This document shows positions 55,377-64,000 of a stretch of 64,000 nucleotides of DNA, piece after piece. Source of the DNA: Sphingobium sp. Z007 (GTDB lineage Bacteria > Pseudomonadota > Alphaproteobacteria > Sphingomonadales > Sphingomonadaceae); NCBI RefSeq assembly GCF_900013425.1, contig NZ_FBXK01000005.1:2939501-3003500 (forward strand). Reading direction: 5' to 3'. Made by a program: the position numbers and the translations under genes. The notes beneath the pieces were generated by a model. That model ran no database searches, had not been told where the DNA came from, and was given only the letters and a program-made list of their open reading frames with translations. Position 1 is the stretch's first letter, and each line of letters starts with the position of its first letter.

Positions 55377-55808
55377 CTACCCCCGCGCCGCCATGGCGGG
55401 CGGCACTGGCATTTCCCGCGTCGCTCCATAGGCGATCGTCAGAGCGGCGATCGCCATCGCCACCATGACGCCCCAAGTCAGCAGCGCGCCACCCGCGCGC
55501 CACAGCGTGGGCCTATCCGCGTCCATGCCGAACGCATGGGCGACCCGCGCCACCACATAGACCAGCGCCCCGATCCACAGCCATAGCGACGCACCCACCG
55601 CCATCTCCACCAGCGCGAAGAGAATCAGTACGATCGGCGTATATTCCACGAAATTGGCGTGCGCGCGCATCCGCCGCGCCAGCAGGCTGTTGCCCGCATC
55701 GCCATGCATCACCTTGTCGGCGATGCGAATCCGCGCACAGCGAGTCGCGATCCACAGGTTGAGCAGCCCGCAGGCCGCGGCAAAGGTCAGTGTGATCGGC
55801 AGCAGCAT
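55377..55808 (-). CDS. MAPEG-family membrane protein
   Basis: 143 aa with four membrane helices (LPITLTFAAACGLLNLWIAT; TPIVLILFALVEMAVGASLW; LWIGALVYVVARVAHAFGMD; GVMVAMAIAALTIAYG). RMRAHANFVEYTPIVL is the typical MAPEG signature. Members are glutathione-dependent or of unknown function. No linked partner. Confidence 0.85.
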   Translation of the reverse strand: MLLPITLTFAAACGLLNLWIATRCARIRIADKVMHGDAGNSLLARRMRAHANFVEYTPIVLILFALVEMAVGASLWLWIGALVYVVARVAHAFGMDADRPTLWRAGGALLTWGVMVAMAIAALTIAYGATREMPVPPAMAARG

Positions 55809-55882
55809 GGACTATCCCCTCGTTTCCAGCGCCGTACCCTAACCGGCATGGGCGATCCGGCAAGGCCAAAGGGAAGAAACCC

Positions 55883-55910
55883 TTGCGCCCCGAACAAAAA
55901 GCGCTATAGG
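55883..55910 (+). promoter_or_regulatory. Possible sigma70 promoter for rpmF
   Basis: TTGCGC (55883-55888) and TATAGG (55905-55910), spaced 16 nt, lie 115 nt before rpmF and divergent from the MAPEG gene. Judged by eye only. Confidence 0.35.
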
Positions 55911-56024
55911 CGCAGGGCTTCGCGATCACCGGGCCGCATGGGTCTGCGGCGCCGTTGGCGTCAGCTTTTCTGTTCGGAACTGGCCGGTCGCACAACTTGA
56001 TATTATACGGAACAAGGTGCCGAC

Positions 56025-56204
56025 ATGGCTGTCCCCAAAAGGAAAACGTCCCCCTCCAAGCGCGGCATGCGCCGTAGCCACGATTCGCTGCGCGTCGAAG
56101 CATTCCAGGAATGCTCCAATTGCGGCGAACTGAAGCGTCCTCACAATCTGTGCGACGCCTGCGGGCATTATAACGGCCGCGAAATCGTCGCCGTTGGGGC
56201 GTAA
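56025..56204 (+). CDS. rpmF: 50S ribosomal protein L32
   Basis: 59 aa: [20 protein letters not shown], then the zinc-knuckle-like [18 protein letters not shown] (C-x2-C...C-x2-C). A full-length L32 with all four cysteines present, thus the zinc-binding (C+) form. ATG at 56025. It heads rpmF-plsX-fabH-ihfA-merR, the order shared with many proteobacteria. Confidence 0.96.
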   Translation: MAVPKRKTSPSKRGMRRSHDSLRVEAFQECSNCGELKRPHNLCDACGHYNGREIVAVGA

Positions 56205-56238
56205 GCCCATCCCCATCTCCGTAAAGGGGTGATCTTAA

Positions 56239-57297
56239 GTGTCCAGTCAGCCGCGGATCGCAATCGACGCGATGGGCGGGGACGAAGGCGTGCGCGTGAT
56301 GATGGCGGGTGTGGCTTTGGCCCGCCACCGTCATGACGGGCTGCGTTTCACCCTGTTTGGCGACGAGGTGCAGATCAAGGCTGCGCTCGACGGTCATCCC
56401 AATTTGCGGGCAGCCTCGGAAATCGTCCACGCCGATACCGTCGTGGCGGGCTCCGACAAGCCGAGCGTAGCGATTCGCAAGAAGAGCAGCTCGATGAGCA
56501 TGGCGATCGCCGCCGTGAAATCGGGCCAGGCGGGCGCGGCCGTCTCCGCTGGCAATACCGGCGCGCTGATGGCGATGGCGAAGCTGGCGCTGCGCACCAT
56601 GCCCGGCGTTGATCGCCCCGCGCTGGCGGCGCTGCTTCCCACGCTGGGCGACAATGACGTCGTGATGCTCGACCTGGGCGCCAATACCGGGTGCGACGCC
56701 CGCAACCTTGTCCAGTTCGCCGTGATGGGCGCGGCCTATTCGCGCATCGCCTTCGATCTGGAACGGCCGCGCGTACGCCTGCTCAACATCGGCACCGAAG
56801 ACTTGAAGGGCACGGACGAGATCCGCGACGCCGCCGCCGTGCTGCGTAGCGCGACCAGCCTGCCGCTGCAATTTGACGGCTTCACCGAAGGCGACAAGAT
56901 TGCGCGCGGCGACGCCGACGTGATCGTGTGCGACGGTTTTTCGGGCAATGTCGCGCTCAAGACGGCGGAGGGCACCGCCCGCTTCGTTACCGACGTCCTG
57001 CGCAAGGCGTTCACCAGTTCGATCCGCTCGAAGATCGGCTTCCTGATCTCGAAGCCCGCGATGCACCTGCTCAAACATCATCTCGACCCCAACAACCATA
57101 ATGGCGCGGTCTTCCTTGGCCTCAATGGCGTGGTCGTGAAAAGCCATGGCAGCGCGAATGACAAGGGCATCGCCAACGCTGTCCATGTGGCCGCCCGCCT
57201 GCTGGAGGAAGACATCACCCGCCGGATCGCCGCCGACATGGCCGGCGTCCATGCGCTGTCGGCCGCTGCGTCCAAGTTGGAGCAGCCCGTCAAGTGA
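56239..57297 (+). CDS. plsX: Phosphate acyltransferase PlsX
   Basis: 352 aa, GTG start at 56239. Motifs: [55 protein letters not shown] and [13 protein letters not shown]. It makes acyl-phosphate from acyl-ACP for glycerolipid synthesis. Its stop overlaps the fabH start (GTGA), so both are coupled. Confidence 0.96.
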   Translation: MSSQPRIAIDAMGGDEGVRVMMAGVALARHRHDGLRFTLFGDEVQIKAALDGHPNLRAASEIVHADTVVAGSDKPSVAIRKKSSSMSMAIAAVKSGQAGAAVSAGNTGALMAMAKLALRTMPGVDRPALAALLPTLGDNDVVMLDLGANTGCDARNLVQFAVMGAAYSRIAFDLERPRVRLLNIGTEDLKGTDEIRDAAAVLRSATSLPLQFDGFTEGDKIARGDADVIVCDGFSGNVALKTAEGTARFVTDVLRKAFTSSIRSKIGFLISKPAMHLLKHHLDPNNHNGAVFLGLNGVVVKSHGSANDKGIANAVHVAARLLEEDITRRIAADMAGVHALSAAASKLEQPVK

Positions 57298-58262
57298 TTC
57301 GTCGCTCCATCCTGCTCGGCACGGGCTCGGCCTTGCCCGTTCGTGCGGTCAGCAATGCCGAACTGGCGCAGACGGTCGATACCAGCGACGAATGGATCGT
57401 CGAGCGGACCGGCATCCGCAACCGCTATATCGCCGGCGAAGGCGAAACCACCGCCAGCCTGGCCGCCGATGCCGCGCGTCAGGCGATCGTGGCGGCAGGC
57501 CTGACCGCGCAGGACATCGACCTCATCATCCTGGCAACAGCGACCCCCGACCAGACCTTCCCCGCCGCCGCGACAAAGGTGCAGGCGGCGCTTGGCATAG
57601 ACGATTGCGTCGCGTTCGACGTGGCGGCGGTCTGTTCTGGCTTTCTCTATGCCGTGACCGTGGCCGACAGCATGATCCGGTCGGGCGCGGCAACACGCGC
57701 GCTGGTGATCGGCGCGGAAACCTTCAGCCGCATCCTCGACTGGGAAGACCGCACCACCTGCGTCCTGTTCGGTGACGGCGCCGGCGCGGTTGTGCTGGGG
57801 GCGGAAGAGAGCGAAGAGGGCGCGCGTGGCATCCTGGCCGCCAAACTCCATGCCGATGGCCGCCACAACCAGCTTCTCTATGTCGATGGCGGACCGTCCA
57901 CGACCCAGACCGTCGGCAAGCTGCGGATGCGCGGCCAGGAAGTGTTCCGCCACGCCGTCGTCAACCTCGCCTCCGTGCTCAAGGAGGTCATGGCCATCGC
58001 CGACTTGTCCACCGACGAAATCGACTGGCTGGTGCCGCATCAGGCCAATGCCCGTATCCTCGACGCGACCGCGCGCAAGCTCAAATTGTCGCCCGACCGG
58101 GTGGTGGTGACGGTTGATCGCCACGCCAACACCTCCGCCGCTTCGGTGCCGCTGGCGCTCGACTATGCGGTGCGCGATGGCCGGATCAAGCCCGGCGACC
58201 TGGTCGTGCTGGAAGCGATGGGCGGCGGCTTCACCTGGGGCGCCTGCGTCCTGCGCATCTAA
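57294..58262 (+). CDS. fabH: 3-oxoacyl-ACP synthase III
   Basis: 322 aa, GTG start overlapping the plsX stop. Catalytic triad: Cys114 in [10 protein letters not shown], the His in [11 protein letters not shown] and the Asn in [10 protein letters not shown]. It starts fatty acid synthesis by condensing acetyl-CoA with malonyl-ACP. Spacing to ihfA is 107 nt. Confidence 0.96.
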   Translation: MIRRSILLGTGSALPVRAVSNAELAQTVDTSDEWIVERTGIRNRYIAGEGETTASLAADAARQAIVAAGLTAQDIDLIILATATPDQTFPAAATKVQAALGIDDCVAFDVAAVCSGFLYAVTVADSMIRSGAATRALVIGAETFSRILDWEDRTTCVLFGDGAGAVVLGAEESEEGARGILAAKLHADGRHNQLLYVDGGPSTTQTVGKLRMRGQEVFRHAVVNLASVLKEVMAIADLSTDEIDWLVPHQANARILDATARKLKLSPDRVVVTVDRHANTSAASVPLALDYAVRDGRIKPGDLVVLEAMGGGFTWGACVLRI

Positions 58263-58369
58263 GCCGGGGCGCAAGGCAGGCGGCGCTTGCCAAAGCCCTG
58301 CGAATCGATCACATTTCAGGTAGATCATCCGCGATGATGGTCGCCGGGGCGAAGAAGTGGGGATGGACT

Positions 58370-58666
58370 ATGAGCGGCAATGCAACCTTGACGCGGGCGG
58401 ACCTCGCTGAAAGCGTGAACCGCCATGTCGGCCTGTCGCGGGCGGAGGCCGCCGCGCTGGTCGAATCGATCCTCGAACATATGTCCTGCGCGCTCGAACG
58501 CGGTGAAAATGTGAAGATTTCCAGCTTCGGCACCTTCGTCCTGCGCGACAAGACGCAGCGCATGGGCCGCAATCCCAAGACCGGCGTCGAAGTGCCGATC
58601 GAACCGCGCCGGGTGCTCACCTTCCGCGCCAGCCAGACGATGCGCGACCGGGTCGCCTCGGTTTAA
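58370..58666 (+). CDS. ihfA: Integration host factor subunit alpha
   Basis: 98 aa from the ATG at 58370 ([20 protein letters not shown]). [20 protein letters not shown] and [20 protein letters not shown] contain the intercalating proline loop (NPKTG). It bends DNA with IhfB. An upstream in-frame ATG at 58334 gives an odd extension and was rejected. Confidence 0.93.
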   Translation: MSGNATLTRADLAESVNRHVGLSRAEAAALVESILEHMSCALERGENVKISSFGTFVLRDKTQRMGRNPKTGVEVPIEPRRVLTFRASQTMRDRVASV

Positions 58667-58748
58667 TTGGCCACAGGCCGCTTTTCCAGCATTACCATTG
58701 CTTTACCATAGTTGACGTTCGGTCAATTATGAGTGCAACATCGCTGTC

Positions 58749-59099
58749 ATGGAAAAGGCGGAGGGTGCATTTCTGACGATCAGCGAGCTGGCGGGCGAGC
58801 TTGGTCTTCCCCAGCATATCTTGCGCTATTGGGAAACGCGCTTTCCCCAGCTGCGACCGCTCCAGCGATCGGGCAACCGCCGCTATTATCGGCCCACCGA
58901 CGTCGCACTCGCGCGCCGCATTCACCAACTGCTCAATGTTGAGGGCTTCACCGTCAAGGGCGCGCAAAAGGCCTTGGTGGACGGCAACGGCCATGCGCCG
59001 ACCGTGCCCGTCGCCCAGGCTGCGCCACTGGACCCGTCGGATATTCTAGCGCGGCTCACGGCCATTCGTATGGCGCTCGCCAGGGCGATCGGCGACTGA
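58749..59099 (+). CDS. MerR-family regulator
   Basis: 116 aa. Winged helix with FLTISELAGELGLPQHILRY, WETRFPQLRPLQRSGNRRYY and RPTDVALARRIHQLLNVEGF. The C-terminal part is short with no Cys ligands, so it is not a metal sensor. In this position after ihfA it is conserved in many alphaproteobacteria; the target is unknown. Confidence 0.88.
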   Translation: MEKAEGAFLTISELAGELGLPQHILRYWETRFPQLRPLQRSGNRRYYRPTDVALARRIHQLLNVEGFTVKGAQKALVDGNGHAPTVPVAQAAPLDPSDILARLTAIRMALARAIGD

Positions 59100-59105
59100 C
59101 CCTGC

Positions 59106-59507
59106 TTAGGGCTTGGGCGTGCGATAGGGGATGAAGTCGCCCAGCGCGCAGGCGCCGGTCGTGATGCCGGTCTGCAAATTGGCGGTGGTGGTGAAGTCGC
59201 CCCGGCACATTTGCGATCCATAGCTGCGCACGATCATCGTGTCGCCATAGGTCAGGCCGCTGCAACTGCCGATCAGTTCATTCTTGTAAACCAGCTTCCG
59301 GCTGACCCGGTAGAGCAGCACATTGTTGCTGATGACGGTCAGGTTGCTCTGCGGCTCGCGATTGATGCAGCTTACCTTCTCGCCGGCGACCTTGCCGGCC
59401 AGCGCCTTGTCCAGCTTCGCCGCCTGCTTGTCCGTCAGCGGCGTCGGCTCATAGCTGCCGGTGCAGGCCGCCAGCAGCAGCGGCGCCATCCCAATCCACA
59501 CACGCAT
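59106..59507 (-). CDS. Lipoprotein, hypothetical
   Basis: 133 aa from the ATG at 59507, with GGAGAG upstream. MRVWIGMAPLLLAACTGSYE has lipobox LAAC. Four further Cys (SCINREPQ; GSCSGLTYG; MCRGDF; GACALGDF) may form two disulfides. No known family. Convergent with the MerR gene with 6 nt between. Confidence 0.72.
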   Translation of the reverse strand: MRVWIGMAPLLLAACTGSYEPTPLTDKQAAKLDKALAGKVAGEKVSCINREPQSNLTVISNNVLLYRVSRKLVYKNELIGSCSGLTYGDTMIVRSYGSQMCRGDFTTTANLQTGITTGACALGDFIPYRTPKP

Positions 59508-59558
59508 CGCGACTCTCCAATCCATTGACCGTAGGACGACGCTATAGCGCAAAAACCG

Positions 59559-60290
59559 TCAGGCCGCGTCCTTTGCCGCGCGCCGCTCCGCCAGTTGCGC
59601 CACATCGCGCGCGCGCATGAAGATGTTCGTTTCCCGCTCGATCCCGATGCTGGTGGGCACCGTCGCCTCGCCCCGCGCCCGCGCTGCTTCCACCGCCACG
59701 ACACGCCGCGCCAGCGCGGCGTTGCCCGGCTCTACCCCCAACGCGAAGCGGCCGTTGGAGAGCGTATATTCATGCGCACAATAGACGATTGTATCGTCCG
59801 GCAGCCTGGCGAAGCGCGCCATGTTGGCGAACATCTGCGCCGGCGTCCCCTCGAACAACCGGCCGCAGCCCATGGCGAACAGCGTATCGCCGACAAAGAT
59901 CATGCAGTCGTCGGCCAGATGATAGGCGATATGGCCCGCCGTATGCGCCGGCACCGCCATGACCGTGGCGACATGATCGCCGATCCGCACGCTGTCGCCC
60001 TCCCCCACGGTCCGGTCCAGCGTGCCGATCTTCTCCGCCTCCGCCGCCGGGCCGGTAATGACGCAGCTTGTGGCCGCCTTGATCGCCGCATTGCCGCCGA
60101 CATGATCGCCATGCCAATGGGTGTTCCAGATCTGGCCGATGGTCCAGCCGCGCGCGGCCGCCGCCTGCAACACCGGCTCCGCCACCGCCGGATCGACCGC
60201 AACCGTCTCGCCGCTGCTGTCGTCATGGAGCAACCAGACATAATTGTCGGTGAGGACGGGGATGCGGACGACCTCGATCACGGCGCTCAC
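59559..60290 (-). CDS. gloB: Hydroxyacylglutathione hydrolase (glyoxalase II)
   Basis: 243 aa, GTG start at 60290 overlapping the gloA stop (GTGA). The metal motif is NTHWHGDHVGGN, then AGHIAYHLAD, FVGDTLFAMGCGRLFEG and YCAHEYTLSNGRFAL, and the C-terminal glutathione-binding domain has RETNIFMRAR. It hydrolyses S-lactoylglutathione to lactate. Confidence 0.94.
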   Translation of the reverse strand: MSAVIEVVRIPVLTDNYVWLLHDDSSGETVAVDPAVAEPVLQAAAARGWTIGQIWNTHWHGDHVGGNAAIKAATSCVITGPAAEAEKIGTLDRTVGEGDSVRIGDHVATVMAVPAHTAGHIAYHLADDCMIFVGDTLFAMGCGRLFEGTPAQMFANMARFARLPDDTIVYCAHEYTLSNGRFALGVEPGNAALARRVVAVEAARARGEATVPTSIGIERETNIFMRARDVAQLAERRAAKDAA

Positions 60291-60721
60291 CAGACGCCGA
60301 TATTGGGCATCGACGTCCAGGGCTCGGCCGGTTCCAGCCGCCCGTCCTGCAACAATTCGATCGAAATATTATCGGGCGTCCGCACGAACGCCATATGCCC
60401 GTCGCGCGGCGGCCGGTTGATCGTCACGCCCGCGTCCATCAGCCGCTGGCAGGTGTCGTAGATATTCTCGACCCGGTAAGCGATATGGCCGAAATTGCGC
60501 CCGCCATCATAGACTTCGGCCGGACTGCCATCGACCGGCGGCCAGTTGTAGGTCAGTTCGACCTGCGCATCCTCGTCCCCCGGCGCGGCGAGATAGACCA
60601 GGGTAAACCGGCCCTGCTCGCTATCGAAGCGCTTGACCTCCTTCAGCCCCAGCAGCTCGAAAAAGGCGATGGTCTTGTCGACGTCACTGACGCGGATCAT
60701 GCTATGCAGGAATTTGGGCAA
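60287..60721 (-). CDS. gloA: Lactoylglutathione lyase (glyoxalase I)
   Basis: 144 aa. TTG start at 60721 with GGAG 7-8 nt upstream. Metal ligands: His6 in FLHSMIRVSD, Glu in RFTLVYLAAPG..QVELTYNW, His in FGHIAYRVEN and Glu in ISIELLQDGR. It isomerises the methylglyoxal-glutathione hemithioacetal. gloA-gloB form a two-gene operon for methylglyoxal detoxification. Confidence 0.93.
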   Translation of the reverse strand: MPKFLHSMIRVSDVDKTIAFFELLGLKEVKRFDSEQGRFTLVYLAAPGDEDAQVELTYNWPPVDGSPAEVYDGGRNFGHIAYRVENIYDTCQRLMDAGVTINRPPRDGHMAFVRTPDNISIELLQDGRLEPAEPWTSMPNIGVW

Positions 60722-60825
60722 GTCTTTCTCCGTTCGTCGCTATAAAGCAACGGTTCATCTCGGCGATCGTAGCTATGCTCCCAAGATAAGGTCGCGCATC
60801 ACCAGACGGAAGAGGAAAGCGGACA

Positions 60826-61533
60826 ATGACGTTGGAAATGCGAGACAAGATTTTGCTGGGCAGCGCGGCGCTGCTGGCTTTCGGGACGATCGCGGGCGGT
60901 TATCTGCTGGGCGACGGGCTGAAACGGGCCAAGGCGGCGGACCGCTCGGTCACAGTGCGGGGGCTGGCGGAAAAGGATGTGACGGCGGACTTGGCCACCT
61001 GGTCGATCAGCTATTCGGCGACCGGCTTCGACCTGCCCACTGTCCGCGCGGAGATTGATAATAATACGCGCGAATTACAGAGCTATTTTAATGGCCTGGG
61101 CTTTAAGCCTGGCGAGTTGACCCCGACCGGCGCGGGCGTGAACCAATATCTCAACAATGGTGTCAACAACATCACCATCACCCAGCGTATGCTGCTCCGC
61201 ACGACCGACATCGCCCGCGCGCAGAAAGCCGTCGCGCAGCAATTCGACCTGGTCCGCCGCGGCGTGACGCTACAGGAAGGGTCGGGCATGAAATACAGCT
61301 TCACCAAGCTCAATGACGTCAAGCCTGACATGGTCGCCTCCGCCACCCGCGACGCCCGCGCCGCCGCCGAACAATTCGCCAAGGATTCAGGGTCAGGGGT
61401 AGGGGGCATCAAGAGCGCCACCCAAGGCTATTTCTCGATCGACGCCCGCGATGGCGAGGGCGGCGACGGATCGAGCGACACGCCCTACAAAAAGGTGCGC
61501 GTCGTCACGACCGTCGACTTCTACCTTAAATAA
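60826..61533 (+). CDS. SIMPL-domain (DUF541) membrane-anchored protein
   Basis: 235 aa. One N-terminal helix (LLGSAALLAFGTIAGGYLLG), then the SIMPL domain: VTVRGLAEKDVTADLATWSI and the C-terminal KKVRVVTTVDFYLK. Family members face the periplasm and have been linked to stress, with no enzyme activity known. ATG at 60826 is preceded by AGAGGAAAG. Confidence 0.85.
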   Translation: MTLEMRDKILLGSAALLAFGTIAGGYLLGDGLKRAKAADRSVTVRGLAEKDVTADLATWSISYSATGFDLPTVRAEIDNNTRELQSYFNGLGFKPGELTPTGAGVNQYLNNGVNNITITQRMLLRTTDIARAQKAVAQQFDLVRRGVTLQEGSGMKYSFTKLNDVKPDMVASATRDARAAAEQFAKDSGSGVGGIKSATQGYFSIDARDGEGGDGSSDTPYKKVRVVTTVDFYLK

Positions 61534-61542
61534 GGGACTTTT

Positions 61543-61788
61543 TCAGCACCGGCCCCGGCGGCGATCGCGGCGCGAACAGCGGTCGCTATCGTCGCCGATG
61601 ACCGCGCCGACCGCGCCACCGATCGCGGCGCCTTCCACCGTGCCAAGGCCGGTGGCGCTACCCACGACCGCGCCGCCCGCGCCGCCGATCAGGCCGCCGC
61701 GCGTCGCGCCGCGCGAACAGGCAGTGGTCGCCATCGCGCCGACCAGCAGCAGGCCGATCGCCGCGCTCTTCTTCCAGTAACTGTCCAA
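61543..61788 (-). CDS. Glycine-zipper lipoprotein
   Basis: 81 aa from TTG 61788, supported by GAAGGAG eight bases upstream; a further TTG at 61809 is less well placed. Signal MDSYWKKSAAIGLLLVGAMA with lipobox TTAC. Then a repeated glycine zipper (GGLIGGAGGAVVGSATG; GAAIGGAVGAVIGDD) and a basic tail ending RRGRC. Probably inserts into or spans the outer membrane. Convergent with the SIMPL gene by 9 nt. Confidence 0.72.
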   Translation of the reverse strand: MDSYWKKSAAIGLLLVGAMATTACSRGATRGGLIGGAGGAVVGSATGLGTVEGAAIGGAVGAVIGDDSDRCSRRDRRRGRC

Positions 61789-61876
61789 CTCGCTGTCTCC
61801 TTCATGCAATCCCGCTACGGACGAGCGAACGGGGCGGGGGCGAAAGCGGTTCCGTTACAAAGTCTTGCTGGCGTCT

Positions 61877-62746
61877 TTACTTGTTCGCTTTGGCGGCAGG
61901 CAACCGCGACAGATTGTCCGCCGCCGCCTTGCCCGCCGGCGCATCCGGGGCCAGTTTCACCGCCCGCGTCCAGGCTGCGCGGGCAATATCCTCATGATCG
62001 GTCAGGACGGCGATATTGCCTTCCTCCAGCGCCACGGAGGCGTCATCGGGCGACAATTGCACCGCCCGCGCGATATGCGCTTGCGCCAGGCTCATCTCGC
62101 CCGACCGCCGCGCCAGCGTCGCCGACAACAGCCAGCCCAGCGGATCTTTGGGGGCTTGCGCCAGAGCGACTTCCAGCGAATCGCGCGCCGCCTCCGGCTC
62201 GTTTAGTGCCACTAACGCCCGTGCCCGGTCCAGATGGACCTCGCCCTTCTCCAGCCCGTCGGGCAATCCACGCGCCAGCGCTGCGTCAAAATCGCCCCGC
62301 GCCTTGGGCAGGTCGCCGCTCGCCATTGCGGCATTACCCGCCTGCGCCCAAAGCCTCGCCGCCTCCACCATCTCGCCGCTGCGCTCGGCCTCCTCAGCCG
62401 CCTGCTCGAACGCGACGATCGCGGGCGTCCAGCGCTCGGCCCGCGCATAGGCAAAGCCCATACAATGGCGCGCATAGAAGCTGCCCCCGTCGATCCGCCA
62501 TTTCTGGGCGAAGGCGACGCCGGCATCGGGCGACTCCATCGCCTGGTCCAGGCACGCCTGGAACGGCGCGGCGAACTTTGCGGGGATCGGCACCTTGCCG
62601 TCGGCTCTCGCCGGGGCTGCCGCCGCAGGCGTCGCCGCAGCAACAGCGGCAGCACGTTCCTCCTGCTTTTCCTTGCGGCTGCGGTTCATCACCGCTTCGG
62701 TTTCGGGGGAATAGGCCTGGAGCAGGAGCGGCAGGAAAAAGAGCAT
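61877..62746 (-). CDS. TPR-repeat secreted protein
   Basis: 289 aa. Short hydrophobic N-terminus (MLFFLPLLLQAYS), then a charged and Ala-rich linker, then TPR-like helical pairs from about residue 95 to 270 (AERWTPAIVAFEQAAEEAER; GDLPKARGDFDAALARGLPD; GEMSLAQAHIARAVQLSPDD). It is a scaffold of unknown partner. Its ATG shares one base with the hydrolase stop (TAATG), so the genes are coupled. Confidence 0.8.
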   Translation of the reverse strand: MLFFLPLLLQAYSPETEAVMNRSRKEKQEERAAAVAAATPAAAAPARADGKVPIPAKFAAPFQACLDQAMESPDAGVAFAQKWRIDGGSFYARHCMGFAYARAERWTPAIVAFEQAAEEAERSGEMVEAARLWAQAGNAAMASGDLPKARGDFDAALARGLPDGLEKGEVHLDRARALVALNEPEAARDSLEVALAQAPKDPLGWLLSATLARRSGEMSLAQAHIARAVQLSPDDASVALEEGNIAVLTDHEDIARAAWTRAVKLAPDAPAGKAAADNLSRLPAAKANK

Positions 62747-63522
62747 TAGGGGGTATCCACAATTTGGGCCAACAGGCTGGCGACGGTGCGGATCAACAGG
62801 GCAATGTCGCCGTCGCGGGACAGGCGGTGATCGCCGTCTTTAATCAGCAGCGTCTGCACATCGGATGAACGCACCAGCCCCGCCGTCTTCACCGCCACAT
62901 ACCAGGGCACGTCGCGATCCTGCTGGCCGTGGAGCAGCCGCACCGGGCAATCGATCCCGATGGGGCCCTCCAGCAGTCGCAACGCCTGCCCCGACTGCCA
63001 GAAGGTTAGCGTCGTGACATAGGGATCGTCGCTGTAGGGCGACGGCTCCTCGATCCGCCCCTCCGTCGCCAGCAGCGCCTTGTCCGCGTCGGTGAAGCCC
63101 CACTCAGTGAAATCAGGCGCGGCAGCGATGCCGACCAGCCCCACCACCCGGTCGGGCCGCGCCAGCGCCACCAGCAACGCCAGCCAGCCGCCCATGGACG
63201 ATCCCACCAGCACCATCGGCCCTTCGACCAGCGCATCCAGCAATAGCAGCACGTCGTCGCGCCAGCTTGCCAATGTCCCGTCTGCAAACCGCCCCTCGCT
63301 GGCCCCGCAACCGGCATAGTCGAGCCGCATCATCGCGCGGCTCTGCGCCGTGGCCCACCGCTCCAGCGCGATGGCCTTGCCGCCCTCCATGTCCGACATA
63401 TAACCCGGCAGGAAGATGATCGTCGGTCCGCTGCCGACCTGGTGCCGATAGGCTAGGCGCAGCCCATCGGGCCGGGCGAACAGCGCGGGCGGGGCGGCAG
63501 GGATAGCGTTCACAATCGGCAT
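62746..63522 (-). CDS. Alpha/beta hydrolase (ABHD10/esterase-like)
   Basis: 258 aa. Nucleophile Ser109 in VLVGSSMGGWLALL; the Asp in LLHGQQDRDVPWY and His in IKDGDHRLSRDGD complete the triad; oxyanion region in IFLPGYMSDMEGGKA. Resembles the mitochondrial ABHD10-like group acting on thioesters or esters. The substrate is unknown. First gene of a pair with the TPR protein. Confidence 0.85.
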   Translation of the reverse strand: MPIVNAIPAAPPALFARPDGLRLAYRHQVGSGPTIIFLPGYMSDMEGGKAIALERWATAQSRAMMRLDYAGCGASEGRFADGTLASWRDDVLLLLDALVEGPMVLVGSSMGGWLALLVALARPDRVVGLVGIAAAPDFTEWGFTDADKALLATEGRIEEPSPYSDDPYVTTLTFWQSGQALRLLEGPIGIDCPVRLLHGQQDRDVPWYVAVKTAGLVRSSDVQTLLIKDGDHRLSRDGDIALLIRTVASLLAQIVDTP

Positions 63523-63599
63523 CCTTCATGATCTTACGATGGCGATGCCGCCTTAAACCGGCTTTTTGCAATGGCGAGAAAAATATTGAAGACAATGCG

Positions 63600-63627
63600 T
63601 TGACAGCTTTGGGGGACCCGGTTAGAG
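63600..63627 (+). promoter_or_regulatory. Strong sigma70-type promoter of tRNA-Leu
   Basis: TTGACA (63600-63605), 16 nt spacer, TTAGAG (63622-63627), then GGCGCC. The tRNA begins 18 nt after the -10. This is typical of alphaproteobacterial stable-RNA promoters. Confidence 0.75.
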
Positions 63628-63644
63628 GCGCCCTCCTACCCCGT

Positions 63645-63731
63645 GCCCAGATGGCGGAATTGGTAGACGCACCAGCTTCAGGTGCTGGCGATCGCAAGGT
63701 CGTGGAGGTTCGAGTCCTCTTCTGGGCACCA
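63645..63731 (+). tRNA. tRNA-Leu (anticodon CAG)
   Basis: 87 nt including encoded CCA. Acceptor arms GCCCAGA (63645-63651) and TCTGGGC (63721-63727), discriminator A, CCA at 63729-63731. Anticodon arm CCAGC-TTCAGGT-GCTGG gives CAG. A long variable arm (GCGATCGCAAGGTCGT region) and T-arm GAGGTTCGAGTCCTC are those of a class II leucine tRNA. An integrase gene begins 90 nt downstream, so the tRNA 3' end is a probable attachment site. Confidence 0.95.
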
Positions 63732-63820
63732 GTCTTTCTAGGGGCTTGAAATCCTTAGAAAACATTGGAATTGCAGGCTTTTTGACAAGCGTCTAGTACA
63801 AACGTACGAGGACGAAGCCA

Positions 63821-64000
63821 ATGTGTTCCTATTTGCACAAAGCACCCAACGGCATATATTATTTCCGCATGTCCATACCGTTGGACCTCCGCCCTTTTAT
63901 GGGCGGTAAGCGCGAAATCAAAATGTCGCTCGGCCTTAAGGACCGGGACGCCGCCAAACTAGTCATCCCCGATCGTACCAAGGCCGCTCATAAGCTGCTG
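63821..64000 (+). CDS. Site-specific integrase, N-terminal part (cut by window edge)
   Basis: 60 codons from the ATG at 63821 to the window end, no stop. MCSYLHKAPNGIYYFRMSIP, LDLRPFMGGKREIKMSLGLK and a helical DRDAAKLVIPDRTKAAHKLL match the N-terminal DUF6538-type domain of tyrosine recombinases of genomic islands. The catalytic part lies outside. G+C drops relative to the flank. It probably integrated into the adjacent tRNA-Leu gene. Confidence 0.8.
   Translation, partial: MCSYLHKAPNGIYYFRMSIPLDLRPFMGGKREIKMSLGLKDRDAAKLVIPDRTKAAHKLL

Noticed and set aside
63528..63749. A 73-codon plus-strand open frame spanning tRNA-Leu
   Set aside because: It runs through the tRNA and its promoter; the tRNA structure explains the sequence.

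Overview
The window looks like a chromosomal segment from a Sphingomonadaceae alphaproteobacterium, most likely Sphingobium or a close Sphingomonas relative. The evidence is uniformly high G+C, strong codon bias that leaves long empty frames opposite real genes, many GTG and TTG starts, characteristic gene orders (mutY / DUF721 / two DsbA-like genes / smc; coxB-coxA-ctaB-small ORF-ctaG-coxC-surf1-thrC; rpmF-plsX-fabH-ihfA-merR), and dispersed intergenic palindromes. Genus assignment is inference.

Layout. 1-9 kb: pmbA, nudC and mutY leftward, then DUF721, two thiol-disulfide oxidoreductases and smc rightward. 9-13.4 kb: a leftward block with an AI-2E-type permease, lepB-acpS (coupled by a GTGA overlap) and pyrE-pdxJ. 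13.7-19.8 kb: the aa3-type cytochrome c oxidase operon, including a 42-codon single-TM gene between ctaB and ctaG. 19.8-27 kb: thrC, a methyltransferase, rnd with two small genes, aspS and ppk2, with two palindromic intergenic elements. 27-30.8 kb is accessory: a CBS-MCP soluble chemoreceptor, a small FlbD-like gene, a B3-type metallo-beta-lactamase with Glu in place of the first zinc-ligand His, a decayed divergent LysR gene and a hicAB toxin-antitoxin pair. 30.9-34.6 kb: uvrB, then a LysM-nuclease toxin with an overlapping YezG-like immunity gene. 34.7-44.4 kb: DUF3617 lipoproteins, an MBL-fold hydrolase, a second soluble MCP, an EamA permease, a DUF3667 protein, class I fumarase and a GST. 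44.4-48.5 kb: class Ia ribonucleotide reductase (nrdA, nrdB) with a candidate pair of NrdR boxes. 48.5-49.4 kb: DUF4160/DUF2442 genes, two of the three frameshifted. 49.4-63.5 kb: mostly housekeeping (RidA, YffB, GlpQ-like, Rrf2, MAPEG, rpmF-plsX-fabH-ihfA-merR, gloA-gloB, SIMPL protein, TPR protein and hydrolase). 63.6-64 kb: a tRNA-Leu(CAG) with a strong promoter, followed by the start of a phage-type integrase, which marks the edge of an integrated element running out of the window.

Working groups: respiration (coxB, coxA, coxC with assembly factors CtaB, CtaG and Surf1); phospholipid/fatty-acid initiation (plsX, fabH); methylglyoxal detoxification (gloA, gloB); dNTP supply (nrdA, nrdB); DNA repair and chromosome maintenance (mutY, uvrB, smc, ihfA). 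The strongest candidates for unusual biology are the LysM-endonuclease/YezG pair, the Glu-variant B3 beta-lactamase with its dead AmpR-like neighbour, the eroded DUF4160/DUF2442 cluster and the tRNA-Leu island boundary.
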